A DNA stretch of 64,000 nt, from the NCBI GenBank assembly GCA_934091055.1, contig CAKOKN010000003.1, positions 66,854-130,853 of the forward strand, read 5' to 3'. Below the pieces are notes generated by a model. That model ran no database searches, was not told the origin of the DNA, and saw only the letters and a program-made list of their open reading frames with translations. Shown here one piece after another: positions 9,261 to 17,088 of this stretch (its first letter is position 1; every line of letters starts with the position of its first letter). The stretch is from an uncultured Bacilli bacterium. Lineage in GTDB: Bacteria > Bacillota_I > Bacilli_A > RF39 > UBA660. The translations under genes were made by a program, and so were the position numbers.

Positions 9261-10943
9261 ATGAAGAAGAAATTTATTTTATTAGTTATTTGTTTTATTA
9301 CCTTCATTAGTGGTGTTTGTAGTGTTAGAGCGAAAACTTATGACTCTTTTTATTGTAATGAAGGAGCTGCTAAAGAACTTATTAAAATATTAGTTAATGA
9401 AGTTGGAGGGCAGATTACTCCTGATCAAAATGAAGACTTTTTTGCTAAGTTAAATACAGCTGCTGTTATTATGAATAATGCTATTGATCAAAGAAAACAA
9501 GATAAGACTTTGGAGAAGAAAATATATAATTTGCGTGATGGAGCTTATGCGGGTCATTCGACTTATAAGAATAGATCTTATGAAAGTATTATTAAGAGTT
9601 CTGGCGTTGATGAGGGAAAAATGGTTTATATTGCAGAACTTGTTTTATCTGGTAATTATACGCTTCCTAAGAATATGACTTGGCAGGCAGCAGGTTATTT
9701 ACTTAGACAATATGGAGCTACTACTTGGACTTATGTTAGTGTTAGTTCTTCAATTGGATATGATGTTCATTTTGGTTATAATGGAAAACTTGCTAATGTG
9801 GATGTTATGGGTAATAAGATTACTAATACGTCTCCTGAGTACTATAGAAATAAAGCTAAATCGCTTATGAAGTCTGATTATTCTAATTATAAGATAAGTA
9901 AGGTGTGTAAGAATAATTTGTCTGGAGGAAGTGGTAACTCTGGAAGTTCAGGTAATTCTAGTTCGGGAGATGGAACTACAACACCTAATATACCTGAGGA
10001 GGTAGTTATTGATGTTCCTGCTTGTGAAAATCCTGAGGTACTTAGAGTTATATATTTTATTACACTTCTTATAGATATTGTTAAGTTAGTTGTACCTATT
10101 GGTCTTGTTATAGTAGGAATGATTGATTTTTCTAAGGGTGTTGTTGCTACTGATGAAGGGGCTCAGAAGAAGGTTATTAAGATTTTTGTTAAGAGAGTTA
10201 TATATGCTATTCTTATATTTGCGGTTCCTTGGATAGTTAAGACGATTATGGTTAATTTGGGTAACTTGACAGAAGGGGTTAATTTTACGGATTGTTTAGA
10301 GAATGCTAATAAGGATAGTATTGCTAAGTATGATGCTAAATTAAAAGAACTAGAGGATGCGGCAAAGAGTAATACTTCTAGTGGTGCTAGTACTACTAGT
10401 AGTTCTAGTAAAAAGGATTTTACGATATATATAGGGGACTCTAGAACGGTTGGTATGTGTAGTTATGTTAGTTTGTCTTCGAGTGAGGACTGTAGTATTA
10501 CTAAAGGAGGAGAAGGTTATCCTTGGCTAACTGGTAGTAGTGTTAGTAGTTCGCTTGATAGTTTGATTGGTGAGCATCCTAATAGTTATATTGTTATTAA
10601 TATGGGTGCTAATAGTGGACTTAGTAATTCGGAAGCTAAAGAATATGCTACGTTTTATAATAGTTTGGCTAGTAAGTATACTAGTTCTAAGGTGGTAGCA
10701 GTATCTGTTACTCAGGTTGATCCTACTGTGGCTAAGGCAAGTGGTATGTATACTGATATAGATATTGATACTAATAGTGTTAGTGATTTTAATAAGGCGT
10801 TAAAGAAGAATTTGTCTTCTTCGGTTAAGTATTGTGATGTTTATTCTAGTATAGCTAATAATTATAGAACTATTGATGGCGTTCATTATGATGAGAATAC
10901 TTATAAATCTATATATAATGCTATTAAGAAGTGTCTTGATTAG
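9261..10943 (+). CDS. Exported three-part protein: hydrolase-like region, VirB2/TrbC-like helices, SGNH hydrolase
   Basis: A 560-residue protein. The ATG at 9261 follows GGGAG by 5 bases and is preferred over the ATG at 9249. Residues 1-25 are a signal peptide. Residues ~30-215 resemble SleB-like cell-wall hydrolase domains (LVNEVGG, AAVIMNNA, WQAAGYLL); this match is weak. A Gly/Ser linker follows. Residues ~255-340 hold two membrane helices around an amphipathic loop (IGLVIVGMIDFSKGVV, KVIKIFVKRVIYAIL), similar to VirB2/TrbC pilins. Residues ~390-560 are an SGNH/GDSL esterase with GDSRT, NMGAN and DGVHY. It probably modifies cell-wall or surface polymers at the membrane. It is followed by tandem hairpins. 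Confidence 0.6.
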   Translation: MKKKFILLVICFITFISGVCSVRAKTYDSFYCNEGAAKELIKILVNEVGGQITPDQNEDFFAKLNTAAVIMNNAIDQRKQDKTLEKKIYNLRDGAYAGHSTYKNRSYESIIKSSGVDEGKMVYIAELVLSGNYTLPKNMTWQAAGYLLRQYGATTWTYVSVSSSIGYDVHFGYNGKLANVDVMGNKITNTSPEYYRNKAKSLMKSDYSNYKISKVCKNNLSGGSGNSGSSGNSSSGDGTTTPNIPEEVVIDVPACENPEVLRVIYFITLLIDIVKLVVPIGLVIVGMIDFSKGVVATDEGAQKKVIKIFVKRVIYAILIFAVPWIVKTIMVNLGNLTEGVNFTDCLENANKDSIAKYDAKLKELEDAAKSNTSSGASTTSSSSKKDFTIYIGDSRTVGMCSYVSLSSSEDCSITKGGEGYPWLTGSSVSSSLDSLIGEHPNSYIVINMGANSGLSNSEAKEYATFYNSLASKYTSSKVVAVSVTQVDPTVAKASGMYTDIDIDTNSVSDFNKALKKNLSSSVKYCDVYSSIANNYRTIDGVHYDENTYKSIYNAIKKCLD

Positions 10944-10950
10944 GTTTATT

Positions 10951-11048
10951 CCTTGGAAGCCAATTGTCTTCCAAGGTTTGATAGAGCCTGTAGTCTCTAT
11001 CAAAGTGATTTTTTGAGGAAATTAACTGGCAATTGTTTGTCAGTTTTT
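10951..11048 (+). terminator. Three tandem hairpins ending in a terminator; two have CC-N4-GT loops
   Basis: Hairpin 1: stem CCTTGGAAG/CTTCCAAGG with loop CCAATTGT (10951-10976). Hairpin 2: stem TTTGATAGAG/CTCTATCAAA with loop CCTGTAGT (10977-11004). Hairpin 3: AACTGGCA/TGTCAGTT followed by eight T, the actual terminator. Hairpins 1 and 2 are back to back and share 8-base loops. Hairpin 2 recurs at 63.68 kb with a compensatory stem change. Confidence 0.85.
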
Positions 11049-11059
11049 TTTCAAAATAA

Positions 11060-11088
11060 TTGACTTATTTCTTCTTAAATGTTATACT
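11060..11088 (+). promoter_or_regulatory. Promoter of the F1-like ATPase operon
   Basis: TTGACT and TATACT are exactly 17 bases apart and lie about 27 bases before the first gene of the cluster. No further promoter or terminator is apparent until after 17953, so the genes from 11115 to 17953 look like one transcript. Confidence 0.8.
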
Positions 11089-11114
11089 TAGTATGGTAGG
11101 AAAGTGGGAACTTT

Positions 11115-11861
11115 ATGAAGAAAAAAAAGGGAGAAAAAAATTATAATTATGATACTAAAAGATTTATTTTGATATTTACGATGATGTTATGTTTAGTTAT
11201 ATCTATGAGTAGTTATTGGGTATTTGCCTATAATCACAAGAAGAAATATAACCTAGATAATGATAGGATTATTAGTTATAGAATAAGTGACTATACTAGA
11301 ACTGATGGTAATATTATGTATCTTAGAAATCTTGATGAGAACATTGACAAAAAATTTGTTGATAGTCAAAAGAATATTATAAATAATAATAAAATTATTG
11401 ATACTGATTTTAGAGTTGGAATATATAAAGGAATACTATCTATTAAGATTGCTTATACCTTGTATGGCGATTTAGCTAACTATGAAGAGAATGTTATTTT
11501 AAATGTTGATTTATATAACAATAAAGAAGTAAGTAATGACGATATGCTTAGATTATGCTCTAGTGATTATAAAAGTGTTGCTACAGATATATATGAGGAA
11601 TATATAAAATTACCTAATACTTTTGTAGGTACTGTTACTGATACTATTGATAATAGTAAATTAACTAAAGAAGAATTTAATAATCAGAGTGAAAAATATA
11701 TAATTAGAATTAGAGAAAAATTACCTGATGTAATGGAAACTTATATATATGAAGATGAAGTATATTATGTAGTTAGATTATCTGACATTTATAAAGTTTG
11801 TTACTATACTAATGTTGATACTGCTAATGTTAATATAAATAGAAAGATAGGAAAAATATAG
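11115..11861 (+). CDS. Signal-anchored extracellular protein, first gene of the ATPase cluster (DUF3298-like)
   Basis: A 248-residue protein with a Lys-rich cytoplasmic start, one membrane segment (about residues 17-38) and a soluble domain that should lie outside the cell. The domain contains YKGILSIKIAYTLYGD followed by NVDLYNNKEVSNDDML, a pattern I associate with the DUF3298/RsiV-PdaC C-terminal fold; this is a tentative match. It is not a known ATP synthase subunit. It shares the promoter and is 15 bases from the c-like gene, which suggests it is an extracellular part of the same complex. I cannot assign a function. Confidence 0.6.
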   Translation: MKKKKGEKNYNYDTKRFILIFTMMLCLVISMSSYWVFAYNHKKKYNLDNDRIISYRISDYTRTDGNIMYLRNLDENIDKKFVDSQKNIINNNKIIDTDFRVGIYKGILSIKIAYTLYGDLANYEENVILNVDLYNNKEVSNDDMLRLCSSDYKSVATDIYEEYIKLPNTFVGTVTDTIDNSKLTKEEFNNQSEKYIIRIREKLPDVMETYIYEDEVYYVVRLSDIYKVCYYTNVDTANVNINRKIGKI

Positions 11862-11876
11862 AAGGAGGAGTTAATT

Positions 11877-12122
11877 ATGGAGAGTATTTTATCTGCAACT
11901 GCAATTGGAATAGGAGTTATGGTTGGACTTGCCTTTTTAGGATTAGGTCTTGGCGTTGGCTTACTTGGAGGAAGAGTAGCTGAGGCTGTTGGAAGGAACC
12001 CAGAAACTAAGAATGATGTAGTTCATTCTATAATGACAATATTAATAATATTTGCTATATTCTTATTGTTCTTATTTGCATTTTGTTTTCTATTACTTTT
12101 CTTTAATCCATTAGTGGGATAA
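11877..12122 (+). CDS. F-type ATPase c-like subunit lacking the ion-binding carboxylate
   Basis: An 81-residue hairpin membrane protein. Helix 1 has the Gly motif GLGLGVGLLGG (residues 22-32), the polar loop is RVAEAVGRNPE (33-43), and helix 2 runs ~50-76. Helix 1, loop and length identify it as an F-type c subunit. Helix 2 is IMTILIIFAIFLL and has no Asp or Glu. Aligning on the RNPE/RQPE loop puts Ala60 where the essential Glu of Bacillus c subunits sits. A ring of this protein could form a rotor but should not carry protons or sodium. It has a strong GAAGGAGG ribosome binding site. Confidence 0.88.
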   Translation: MESILSATAIGIGVMVGLAFLGLGLGVGLLGGRVAEAVGRNPETKNDVVHSIMTILIIFAIFLLFLFAFCFLLLFFNPLVG

Positions 12123-12124
12123 TA

Positions 12125-12883
12125 ATGACTATTTTTATTATCTCTTTTACTGTTATTATCTTGCTTGTTGTATCTATGAGCTTAGTTCTTAGAAATGCTG
12201 TTAAACAAGTAGATGATAAATCAAAATCATATTTTGTTGATAAATTAAAAGAATATGATTATTTAATCGATGAGAAAGAAAAGAAACTTTCTGAATTAGA
12301 AAGCGAATTAGAGAAAAGAAAACAAGGGTTAAAAGACAATAGTGATAATAATGGAAAACCTAATTATGATTTCGATAGTAGTATAATAGATTTACTTACT
12401 GAGACCAGTTATTTAGATAAAAATATATTTGCTATTAATAAGAAAATAGAAGAGAAGTTTATTATTAATTATGAAGATTTAATAAAGGACTTTTTATCTA
12501 ATATTAAGGATGATAATAAATATGATTTTTGTCTTAAACTTAGAAAGAAATTTACTCCTTTGGAGATATATAAAATAGAAGTTATGCTTCCTATGGAGAG
12601 AGATGAATATTTAAAGAAATTTTTAACTAAAGAAGAGTATATGGTATATGAGATCTTTTTAGCTAGTAATAGATTTAATATGGAGGATTTTGTTGATTAT
12701 TTGAATAGACTTATCGAACTTAACGATCCTACCATTACCATTTTAGTACCTAGTAAAAATGTTAATTACGATTATATTGATAATAGAGTTAAAACTAAGG
12801 TATCTGAAAATATATATAAAGGTATAAAGATTTTGTATAGAAACAAGATATATGACTTTAGCTTAAATGAAGGGAATGTGTGA
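12125..12883 (+). CDS. Peripheral stalk protein, b-delta fusion-like
   Basis: A 252-residue protein with an N-terminal membrane helix (residues ~3-23) and a charged coiled coil (~30-75), as in subunit b. A folded C-terminal part of ~150 residues ends ENIYKGIKILYRNKIYDFSLNEG. That ending resembles the delta-subunit signature (GG.kI..g.kv.D.S). In ordinary operons b and delta are separate genes between c and alpha; here a single gene fills that place, so it probably forms the whole stator stalk. The b-delta reading is inference from position and the C-terminal motif. Confidence 0.65.
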   Translation: MTIFIISFTVIILLVVSMSLVLRNAVKQVDDKSKSYFVDKLKEYDYLIDEKEKKLSELESELEKRKQGLKDNSDNNGKPNYDFDSSIIDLLTETSYLDKNIFAINKKIEEKFIINYEDLIKDFLSNIKDDNKYDFCLKLRKKFTPLEIYKIEVMLPMERDEYLKKFLTKEEYMVYEIFLASNRFNMEDFVDYLNRLIELNDPTITILVPSKNVNYDYIDNRVKTKVSENIYKGIKILYRNKIYDFSLNEGNV

Positions 12884-12884
12884 T

Positions 12885-14213
12885 ATGGAACTTAATAAGG
12901 TAGATAAAAAAGTTGAAGATATTAAGAATAATGATAATATTTATTCTGTTGGTAAGGTAATTAAAGTTAATCCTTATACTGTTATAGTATCTGGTCTTAA
13001 TGATATTACTTATTATGAAGAAGTTAATATTGCTGATAAAGCTAAAGGTTTTGTCTTTGCAGTTGGTAAAAACACAATTACGGTATCTTTAGTTGATGTT
13101 AGCGAGAAAATTAATCCTGGAGATGAAGTATATTCACTAAAAAAACAATTTAAGTGTTTGTTTAGTATGGACTCTATGGGAAAAGTTATTGATATATTTG
13201 GTAATGATTTAATAGCCGGCAAGAGGTTTGATGATTTAACTGAAGTATCTATAGAGAATCCGCCTATTCCTATAATGGATAGAGGTCTTGTTGAAAGAGA
13301 ATTTTTAACTGGTATTACTGGTATCGATATGTTATTTCCTATTGGTAGAGGACAGAGACAACTTATAATAGGAGATAAAAAGACTGGTAAGACTCAAATT
13401 GCTTTGGATGCTATAGTTAACCAGAAAGATAAAAATATGGTTTGTATATATGTTGCTCTTGGAAAAACTAAAAAAGAGGTCAAAGACATATATTACGAAC
13501 TTACCAAAAGAGGAGCAGCATCATATACAATTATTATAGCTTCATTTAATGATGAACTTCCTAATAGAACATATTTAACCCCTTATGTTGCTTTATCTAT
13601 AGCAGAGTCTATGATGATGGACTCTTATGATGTACTTGTAGTTATTGACGATTTAAAGAAACACGCTGATACTTATAGACAAATATCTCTTGCTAGTAAG
13701 AAAACTCCTGGTAGAGATGCTTATCCATCTGATATTTTCTATGCTCATTCTAAATTATTAGAAAGAGGCTGTCAACATAAAAATGGAGGCTCTATTACTA
13801 TCCTTCCAATAGTCGAAACAAAAAGCTCTGATATTACCGATTATATATCTACTAATATTATATCTATTTGTGATGGACAAATAGTTTTATCTAGTAAAAA
13901 CTTTGCTAAAGGTGAGAAGCCTGCACTTAATTACGGTTTGTCTGTTTCTCGTCTTGGTGGTAATGTTCAAACTCCAGAGATGAAAAAACTTGGCAGTTTG
14001 GTTAGAAATAAACTATTAGAATATCTAGAGGTTAGAGATATATATGAACTTGCTAATATAGATGAAATGAGTATTGAACTTCAAAATAGAATGAAGGAAG
14101 GTAAAACAATATTAGACAAGTTGAAACAATATAAGTTTACTCCTAAATCTAAAGAGGAAATGATAGATTTATATAAGTTTTTAGAGGAGGGTGATAATGA
14201 TGGAAATAGGTAA
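12885..14213 (+). CDS. F1-like ATPase alpha subunit, shortened
   Basis: About 442 residues, against roughly 500 in ordinary alpha subunits. It keeps the P-loop GDKKTGKTQ, VVIDDLKKHADTYRQ, GRDAYPSDIFYAHSKLLERG and SVSRLGG. The last is the alpha signature that contains the Arg reaching into the beta catalytic site. The N-terminal helix and part of the C-terminal bundle are short. I chose the ATG at 12885, which follows GAAGGGA and lies one base past the upstream stop. The ATG codons at 12867 and 12876 lie inside the upstream gene. Position and motifs make it the non-catalytic nucleotide-binding subunit. Confidence 0.9.
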   Translation: MELNKVDKKVEDIKNNDNIYSVGKVIKVNPYTVIVSGLNDITYYEEVNIADKAKGFVFAVGKNTITVSLVDVSEKINPGDEVYSLKKQFKCLFSMDSMGKVIDIFGNDLIAGKRFDDLTEVSIENPPIPIMDRGLVEREFLTGITGIDMLFPIGRGQRQLIIGDKKTGKTQIALDAIVNQKDKNMVCIYVALGKTKKEVKDIYYELTKRGAASYTIIIASFNDELPNRTYLTPYVALSIAESMMMDSYDVLVVIDDLKKHADTYRQISLASKKTPGRDAYPSDIFYAHSKLLERGCQHKNGGSITILPIVETKSSDITDYISTNIISICDGQIVLSSKNFAKGEKPALNYGLSVSRLGGNVQTPEMKKLGSLVRNKLLEYLEVRDIYELANIDEMSIELQNRMKEGKTILDKLKQYKFTPKSKEEMIDLYKFLEEGDNDGNR

Positions 14214-15549
14214 AATAATCACTATTGATGATATTTCTATTGAGATAATTCTTTCTAGTAATGAACTTAATATTGGTGATATATTAGAAGTTAAAGGTAA
14301 TAGCAAATATATATTTGAAGTAGTTGAAATTAACAACATATCTGCGACTTGTATTAGCTTATATAGCACAAGAGGCCTTCAAAAAGGTAGCATCGTTACC
14401 AAAAAAAGTGATGGCATTGATATTGAGTATTCTGATAAGATACTTGGAAGAGTATTTGACTCTTATGGAGACGTAATAGATGGACTTCCTTTTGAGAGCG
14501 AAAAGAAAGTTAAAATAAATAGTAGTACAGTATCATTAAAAGATGTCAAGACTGACAATGAACCTTTGTGGACTGGTATTAAAGTTATTGACTTCTTTGC
14601 TCCTTTACAAAAAGGCTTTAAAATGGGATTACTTGGTGGTGCCGGTGTTGGGAAAACAGTACTTATAAAAGAGCTTATTCATAATATATATTCTAGTTCT
14701 AACGCTAATGCTGTGTTTGTAGGAGCCGGGGAGCGTAGCCGTGAAGGTAAAGAATTATATGAAGATATGAAAAGCTCAAACTTACTTGATAAGATGACAA
14801 TGGTATTTGGACAAATGGGAGATAATCCAGTATCTAGAAGCAAGAGTGTTGGTACAGGTCTTAGAATGGCCGAATATTTAAGAGATGAAAAAGGACAAGA
14901 TGTACTTATATTCATAGATAATATATACAGATTTATTCAAGCTAAAGCAGAGATTTCCACTGACTTAAAAGAATTATTAATAGAAAATGGTTATCCTGCA
15001 AATATGGCTTCAGAAATCAGTGGTATAGAAGAGAGAATTAATTCTACTGATAAAGGTTCTATCACTTCTTTCCAAGCTATATATATACCGGCAGACGATT
15101 TAACTGACGATGCTGTTCAAACCGTTATGAGTTATATGGATGGACAGATAGTACTTGATAGAAAAATAGCAGAACTTGGTCTTTATCCAGCTATCAATGT
15201 ATTTAAATCAACTTCTAAACTTGTTGATGCTGATAAGATAGGAGAGAGACACTTTAATTTAGTTGAGAGAGTTCTAGCATCACTTACCAGATATGAAGAA
15301 TTAGAAGAGATAATAGCAGTACTTGGTATAGAAGAGTTATCAGAAGAAGACAAGTTCGTTTTCCATAGATCTAGAAAACTTAGAAATTACTTTTCACAAC
15401 CTATGTTTGTTGCAGAATCATTTACCAATATCAAAGGAGAATTCGTTGACATAAATGATGTACTTACTGATGTAGAAAATATCTTAAATGGTAAATATGA
15501 TGATGTAGATGAAAGTAAATTTAGATATATAGGTAAGTATAATGGATAG
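14200..15549 (+). CDS. F1-like ATPase beta subunit, catalytic
   Basis: About 449 residues (in-frame ATGs at 14197 and 14200 follow AGGAGG). The catalytic apparatus is intact: Walker A GGAGVGKTV, the catalytic Glu in GAGERSREG, Walker B LIFIDNIYRF, IYIPADDLTDDA, and an EELSEED variant of the DELSEED loop that contacts gamma. It should therefore hydrolyse ATP. Divergence from housekeeping AtpD is clear in the N-terminal barrel and the FAPLQKGFKMGLL region. It overlaps alpha by 14 bases and epsilon by 8. Confidence 0.93.
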   Translation: MEIGKIITIDDISIEIILSSNELNIGDILEVKGNSKYIFEVVEINNISATCISLYSTRGLQKGSIVTKKSDGIDIEYSDKILGRVFDSYGDVIDGLPFESEKKVKINSSTVSLKDVKTDNEPLWTGIKVIDFFAPLQKGFKMGLLGGAGVGKTVLIKELIHNIYSSSNANAVFVGAGERSREGKELYEDMKSSNLLDKMTMVFGQMGDNPVSRSKSVGTGLRMAEYLRDEKGQDVLIFIDNIYRFIQAKAEISTDLKELLIENGYPANMASEISGIEERINSTDKGSITSFQAIYIPADDLTDDAVQTVMSYMDGQIVLDRKIAELGLYPAINVFKSTSKLVDADKIGERHFNLVERVLASLTRYEELEEIIAVLGIEELSEEDKFVFHRSRKLRNYFSQPMFVAESFTNIKGEFVDINDVLTDVENILNGKYDDVDESKFRYIGKYNG

Positions 15550-15796
15550 TAGTGGCATTAAAGTTAGAATATTTGATATGGAAAACGGTCTTAGAGAGTA
15601 TGAAGATATAAAGATAATTAGAATTATTAGTAAGGATTATAATCTTCTTATTATGAAGGATTATTTACCTATAATAGGAGAAATAGAAGGATCAGTTGAC
15701 ATTAAGAATGATAGTGTAAATTTATCTTTTAAAAATATAAAAGCTTTCTATATGAATAGTAGCAATGTATTTAATTTGATGATAAAAGAGGGATAG
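15542..15796 (+). CDS. Epsilon-like subunit, beta-sandwich domain only
   Basis: An 84-residue protein in the place of epsilon, directly after beta. It is beta-rich (VRIFDMENGLREYED, LLIMKDYLPIIGEIEG), which fits the N-terminal sandwich of epsilon, but it ends before the helical C-terminal domain that gives ordinary epsilon ~130 residues and inhibits hydrolysis. If correct, this ATPase lacks epsilon autoinhibition. The call rests mainly on gene order and size, since sequence identity is low. Confidence 0.6.
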   Translation: MDSSGIKVRIFDMENGLREYEDIKIIRIISKDYNLLIMKDYLPIIGEIEGSVDIKNDSVNLSFKNIKAFYMNSSNVFNLMIKEG

Positions 15797-15797
15797 T

Positions 15798-16313
15798 ATG
15801 GAAAATGTATTTTATTTTGCTTTTGTAGGTCTTATTGTTGTAATATCATTATCTCTTATATTAAAGGTATTGATAAAAAAGTTTGATCCTGAACAATCTA
15901 AAGTAAGACTATATGGAATATTGAAAGGAATGACTAATAAAGAAATTATTAGTATATCTTCTTCAATAATTAATTATATTTTTGTACTATATTTAATGAT
16001 TTCTTTTATAGATTTAGATATATATATTGTTATTATTGTCTCCTTCTTAACATTACTTAGTGGTATCTTAATAAAAAACAAGAAAGTATTCATTAACTTA
16101 CTTTTAAATTTGGTATCTCTTGGAGGCTTAAAAGTAGTATATTTAATACATGACTATATAATCAATGATTATATGTCTATATGGATGCTATTATTACTTG
16201 TATTTGTTATGATCTTCTTATTCTTATATTTATCTTATACTCTATTAAAAGACTTAAAGAGCGTAATAATATCTAATAAATATATAAGAAGGGGTGGAAA
16301 TAGTGAGAATTAA
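15798..16313 (+). CDS. Multi-span membrane protein of the ATPase cluster, unknown
   Basis: A 171-residue protein with about five hydrophobic segments (near residues 4-26, 55-72, 76-92, 100-115 and 128-150) and basic loops. It sits between epsilon and gamma, where ordinary operons have no gene. It is shorter than subunit a (usually over 220 residues), and I see no membrane-embedded Arg motif of subunit a. It is a candidate for the membrane anchor or stator of the complex, comparable in role to the X0 parts proposed for mycoplasma F1-like ATPases. That role is inference. Confidence 0.65.
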   Translation: MENVFYFAFVGLIVVISLSLILKVLIKKFDPEQSKVRLYGILKGMTNKEIISISSSIINYIFVLYLMISFIDLDIYIVIIVSFLTLLSGILIKNKKVFINLLLNLVSLGGLKVVYLIHDYIINDYMSIWMLLLLVFVMIFLFLYLSYTLLKDLKSVIISNKYIRRGGNSEN

Positions 16314-17088
16314 AAATGTTGTTAAAGTTATGAATTTCCACTCTCTACTTAGAGTTGATGCTTCAAAGAAACAAGCAGAATCTTATCGTAATGTTGGTGA
16401 AGAAATTACTAAAATAATCAAATCAATAGTATATAATAAAAACTTGGTATTAGACAAAAAAGTTATACTTCCAGATCCAAAGATGGCTAGACTTAATATA
16501 TATATTGCTAATGATTATGGCTTCTGTGGTAACTTTAATTCTCAAGTAGCAAGACAAATAAAAGAAGATATAAACGATTATAAAATAATAATTGGTAAAA
16601 AGATAATATATACTGATGATAAGACAATACTTAAAATTAATAAAGATGACTTTTATAAGGAATTTAATAAGATCGAGAAGACTGTTGACGACGCTATTAG
16701 AAACTCCACTTATAGTGAAATCAATTTATATTATAACCATTATAACTCCAGTACTTCATTCGAATTTAGAAAACTTACTCTTTTTCCAATAGATTTTGAT
16801 GGAGAATATGATGAAAAAAATGACTTTGTTATAGAAACGGATATTACTAAGATGTTACATAGCTTATTATCATTTTATATTTTGTATGAACTTAGAATGT
16901 GTGAATGTATAAGCAGAGCAGCGGAAAATGTACTTAGAAACCAAATAACTAGTCAAGCTTTAGATAAAATAGATGAGATTGAAATTAAACAAGAAAATGA
17001 AAAAAGAAGAGAAAAGAAGGATAAGCTAGTTTTAAAGACTGTTGAGAACTTTAAAAAGATATCTTCTTGGGAGGAAGATAATGAATAA
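16303..17088 (+). CDS. F1-like ATPase gamma subunit (rotor shaft)
   Basis: About 261 residues. I chose the GTG at 16303, which follows AAGGGG by 8 bases, giving VRIKNVVKVMNFHSLLRVDASKKQAES; this parallels the first helix of gamma (R..I....ITKAM..V...K...A). NDYGFCGNFNSQV matches the conserved GLCGGFN segment. The second long helix of the shaft is LLSFYILYELRMCECISRAA, followed by an extended charged tail. It overlaps the previous gene by 11 bases and the next by 8, indicating tight translational coupling. Confidence 0.85.
   Translation: MRIKNVVKVMNFHSLLRVDASKKQAESYRNVGEEITKIIKSIVYNKNLVLDKKVILPDPKMARLNIYIANDYGFCGNFNSQVARQIKEDINDYKIIIGKKIIYTDDKTILKINKDDFYKEFNKIEKTVDDAIRNSTYSEINLYYNHYNSSTSFEFRKLTLFPIDFDGEYDEKNDFVIETDITKMLHSLLSFYILYELRMCECISRAAENVLRNQITSQALDKIDEIEIKQENEKRREKKDKLVLKTVENFKKISSWEEDNE

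Noticed and set aside
14679..14915. Minus-strand open frame inside the beta subunit gene
   Set aside because: It is antisense to a well-conserved catalytic domain, has no ribosome binding site and no protein-like composition; a shadow frame.
15798..16313. 171-residue membrane protein as ATP synthase subunit a
   Set aside because: Too short and without a visible membrane-embedded Arg motif; the gene position between epsilon and gamma is also wrong for subunit a. Left as unknown.
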